In this document: piece by piece, positions 61,486 to 64,000 of the stretch
How the letters are laid out: each line of letters begins with the position of its first letter
Numbering within the stretch: position 1 is the first letter of the stretch
Assembly (NCBI RefSeq): GCF_023221595.1
Contig: NZ_CP096566.1
Location: forward strand, 1 to 64,000
DNA length: 64,000 bases
Origin: Rhodococcus qingshengii JCM 15477
GTDB taxonomy: Bacteria; Actinomycetota; Actinomycetes; Mycobacteriales; Mycobacteriaceae
Direction: 5' to 3'
Position numbers and translations under genes: made by a program
Notes under the pieces: generated by a model
Seen by the model: the letters and a program-made list of their open reading frames with translations, nothing else
Told to the model about the DNA's origin: nothing
The model's database searches: none

Positions 61486-64000
61486 GCATGACTGTGATCA
61501 ATGAGATCTTCGCCAAGCCGATCGACCGTTCGATTGAGGGCGTCATCAAGGCTGACGACACCTCCCAACTCGCCACTGAGGTGGAGGAGTATGTCCTCAC
61601 CAACGAGGCCGCCAAGGGTGTCGAGCAGGTGCTGGAGGCGTACACGAACTACACGAACGCCAACGGCGTGTGGATTTCCGGCTTCTTCGGCTCCGGCAAG
61701 TCGCACCTGTTGAAGATGCTGGCCCACTTGCTCGGCGACATCGACGGCCTCGACTACCCGCGTGCTGGGGTCTGCACCCAGTTTCGGACGAAGGCTGACG
61801 ACGCGTTCCTGCCGGCGTTGATCGACAAGGCCGAACGGATCGAAGCGAAGAGCCTGCTGTTCAACATCGACCAGAAGGCCACCCTGATCTCGAAAGACCA
61901 GAACGACGCCCTGCTGAAGGTGTTCGTGAAGATCTTCGACGAGTCCCGCGGCTACTACGGCAACCAAGGACACATCGCCCGCTTCGAGCGCGACCTCGAC
62001 TTCCGTGACCAGTACGTGGCGTTCCAGGAAGCCTTCGAACAGATTGCGGGAATTCCCTGGTCACAGGGACGCGAGCAAACGGCCCTTGAAGCAGGCAACA
62101 TCGACAAGGCCTTTGCCGAGGTCAACGGCTCCGAGAGCCTCGGCATCATCCGCCAGTACAGTGCGAATTACTCGGTCTCGATCGAAGATTTCGCCGACGA
62201 GGTCGCCGCCTGGCTTGACCAACAGCCTGACGGTTACCGGTTGAATTTCTTCGTAGACGAGGTAGGCCAGTTCATCGGCACCCACACCCAACTCATGCTC
62301 AACCTCCAGACCATCGCCGAATCGCTCGCTACCAAATGCCAGGGGAGGGCGTGGATCTTCGTGACCTCCCAGGAGGACATGGAGAAGGTCGGCGGCGACC
62401 GCACCAAACAGCAGGCCAACGACTTCTCCAAGATTCAGGCGCGCTTCAAGAACCGGCTCAAACTCACCAGCCAGGACGTCGAGGAGGTCATCCGTAAGCG
62501 TCTGCTGGCCAAGGCCGATGGTGCGGGCACCGAAATCGAGGCGATCTACGACGCGGAGCAGGCGAACTTCAAGACCCTGTTCGACTTCGTAGAGGGCCGC
62601 CACTATCCGAATTATCGCGACGAGCAACATTTTGTCGGCACGTACCCATTCGTGGGCTACCAGTTCCCGCTTTTCCAGGCCGCGATCGAGTCGATCAGCG
62701 ACCACAATCTCTTCGAGGGGCGCAACAGCTCCGTCGGTGAACGTTCCATGCTCGGTGTCGTTCAGGAAGTCGCCACCAGCCTCGCCGACCGGCCGCTCGG
62801 CACTCTCGCGTCCTTCGACCAGATGTTCGAGGGAATTCGGGCCTCGTTGAAGTCCGCCAATCAGCGCGCGATCTTGGGCGCCGAGAATTCCCGGGACAGC
62901 GGCAAGCTCAGCCCACTCGCGGCGCGGCTGCTCAAAGCGCTGTTCCTGGTGAAATACGTTGACAGCTTCAAATCCACGCCTCGCAACCTCACTGTGCTGG
63001 TCTACGACCGATTCGGCACCGATCTGACCCAGCTCGGCAAAGATGTCATCGACGCGCTCAACACACTGGAGGCGCAGACCTACATCCAGCGCAATGGCGA
63101 CCTCTACGACTACCTGACCAACGAAGAGCAGAAGATCGAGCAGGAAATCAAGGACGTCGACATCGACAGCTCCGAGGCCTCCGCGAAACTCAACAAGCTG
63201 CTCGCCGAATCGGTCATCAAGACCACGAAGGCCACTGCCAAGAACGGCCAGAACTTCCCGTTCGGCTACAAGCTCGACGGCGTGCCCTACGGCAAGCAGT
63301 ACGAGCTCTCGCTGCACTTCATCAGCCCCGAAACAGATTTCAGTCTGGAGCAGATCAAGATGCAAAGCGCGGGGTTCGACGAACTCCGAGTGGTGCTCCC
63401 GGTGGAAGCGAACCGAATCCTTGCCGACCTGCGTCTGCTGCTCAAGACCGAGAAGTACGTCAAACGTGCTCAGGGGTCCAGCCGCACCGCGATAGAGACC
63501 AGGATCCTCAGCGAGAAAGGCACCCAGAACGCCGAGCGGGAGAAGGAAATCGTCGAACGTCTGCGGACAGCGGTCGGGGCATCGATCCTGATCCACAACG
63601 CCGGGGTCCTCGACATGACCGCCGCGGATCCGCAGACACGCATCAACGACGGCTTCGGGAAGGTCATCGCCGCCACCTACACCAACCTCAGCATGCTCGG
63701 CGGTAAGACCTTCAGCGAGCAGAGCCTGAGCGCACTGGTGAACCCGGCCGAGGGCATGTTCGAGGAAACCGGCAGCATCCTCGATGTTCCCGCGGGCGAC
63801 CTGCTCGGGCATCTGGAGATGCGCGGTAAGCGGCACGAGATGGTCACGATGAAGCAACTCGTCGACCGTTACACCACCAAGCCGTACGGCTGGGACCAGT
63901 GGTCCATCGCCGCCGTGGTGGCCTATCTAGCAGGGCAGGCGAAGGTCGAAATCCAGGTCGACGGTAAGACAATCGCCCGGACGGAGATCGCCGGGGCGCT
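61482..64000 (+). CDS. brxC: BrxC, BREX ATPase (incomplete at the window end)
   Basis: At least 839 codons are present from the ATG at 61482, and the frame remains open to base 64000; BrxC proteins are usually about 1200 residues. The P-loop GFFGSGKSHLLKMLA is at about 67-81 and the Walker B-like FFVDEVGQFIG near 257-267. BrxC is the large AAA-type ATPase of BREX and acts with the methyltransferase PglX to block phage DNA replication. Downstream genes (pglX, pglZ, brxL expected) lie outside the window. A long frame on the opposite strand is only a shadow. Confidence 0.93.
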   Translation, partial: MSMTVINEIFAKPIDRSIEGVIKADDTSQLATEVEEYVLTNEAAKGVEQVLEAYTNYTNANGVWISGFFGSGKSHLLKMLAHLLGDIDGLDYPRAGVCTQFRTKADDAFLPALIDKAERIEAKSLLFNIDQKATLISKDQNDALLKVFVKIFDESRGYYGNQGHIARFERDLDFRDQYVAFQEAFEQIAGIPWSQGREQTALEAGNIDKAFAEVNGSESLGIIRQYSANYSVSIEDFADEVAAWLDQQPDGYRLNFFVDEVGQFIGTHTQLMLNLQTIAESLATKCQGRAWIFVTSQEDMEKVGGDRTKQQANDFSKIQARFKNRLKLTSQDVEEVIRKRLLAKADGAGTEIEAIYDAEQANFKTLFDFVEGRHYPNYRDEQHFVGTYPFVGYQFPLFQAAIESISDHNLFEGRNSSVGERSMLGVVQEVATSLADRPLGTLASFDQMFEGIRASLKSANQRAILGAENSRDSGKLSPLAARLLKALFLVKYVDSFKSTPRNLTVLVYDRFGTDLTQLGKDVIDALNTLEAQTYIQRNGDLYDYLTNEEQKIEQEIKDVDIDSSEASAKLNKLLAESVIKTTKATAKNGQNFPFGYKLDGVPYGKQYELSLHFISPETDFSLEQIKMQSAGFDELRVVLPVEANRILADLRLLLKTEKYVKRAQGSSRTAIETRILSEKGTQNAEREKEIVERLRTAVGASILIHNAGVLDMTAADPQTRINDGFGKVIAATYTNLSMLGGKTFSEQSLSALVNPAEGMFEETGSILDVPAGDLLGHLEMRGKRHEMVTMKQLVDRYTTKPYGWDQWSIAAVVAYLAGQAKVEIQVDGKTIARTEIAGA

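Noticed and set aside
62061..63857. 598-codon open frame on the minus strand
   Set aside because: It lies antisense to brxC, which has P-loop and Walker B motifs. GC-rich coding DNA produces long opposite frames.
1..64000. tRNA, rRNA genes and CRISPR arrays
   Set aside because: None were found by eye: no cloverleaf with a CCA end, no ribosomal stretches, no regularly spaced repeats.

Overview
The window looks like most of a large conjugative plasmid of a high-GC actinobacterium of the Rhodococcus/Gordonia/Nocardia group. The grounds are the overall GC richness, many GTG starts, an SCO6880-type conjugation protein, a cutinase-family secreted protein, a DUF4192 protein and tandem ScbR-like TetR regulators. 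The backbone (relaxase TraA, coupling protein TraG, a long leftward transfer operon with a cutinase and a peptidoglycan hydrolase, a Rep candidate, ParA with a small RHH ParB-like protein, and a DUF2637 protein) resembles, from memory, the circular pREC1/R. equi virulence-plasmid family. That assignment is an inference. I saw no rRNA, tRNA or CRISPR.

Layout. 1-11.8 kb is an accessory region: a CBASS operon (S-4TM effector plus CD-NTase) with an IS256-family element inserted just upstream, an Erm 23S rRNA methyltransferase, an HNH-like mosaic gene, a two-gene module with a DUF6932-like nucleotidyltransferase, an IS110-family element, and HIT and SMI1/KNR4 genes. 12.2-22.9 kb carries DUF4192 and small plasmid genes, a candidate oriT, the MobF relaxase-helicase TraA, a MazEF-like toxin-antitoxin pair and conserved plasmid genes. 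22.6-40.1 kb is the transfer operon on the minus strand: coupling protein, VirB4-like ATPase, SCO6880-like, VirB6-like, VirB8/TcpC-like, pilin-like, MinD/ParA-like ATPase, lipoprotein, a three-domain wall hydrolase, cutinase and further secreted proteins. 40.5-46.2 kb holds an XRE regulator, a large nSTAND-WD40 protein and a lone asparagine-synthetase-like PP-loop protein; this is my best candidate for an undescribed system. 46.2-52.6 kb is replication, partition (repeats on both sides of parA), DUF2637 and two TetR genes, the first frameshifted. 52.9-57.6 kb is accessory: small membrane proteins, a serine resolvase with a repeat-rich res region, a DUF3800 remnant and a probably frameshifted gene. 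58.0-64.0 kb is a second CBASS (Cap15-type effector plus CD-NTase), a decayed type ISP restriction enzyme tail, and the start of a BREX operon (BrxA, BrxB, BrxC; BrxC runs off the end).

Taken together, a conserved transfer and maintenance core is flanked by defence and resistance cargo: two CBASS operons, BREX, a restriction-enzyme remnant, a candidate nSTAND system, a toxin-antitoxin pair and a macrolide-type resistance gene. Insertion sequences, TA and resolvase suggest repeated cargo exchange.
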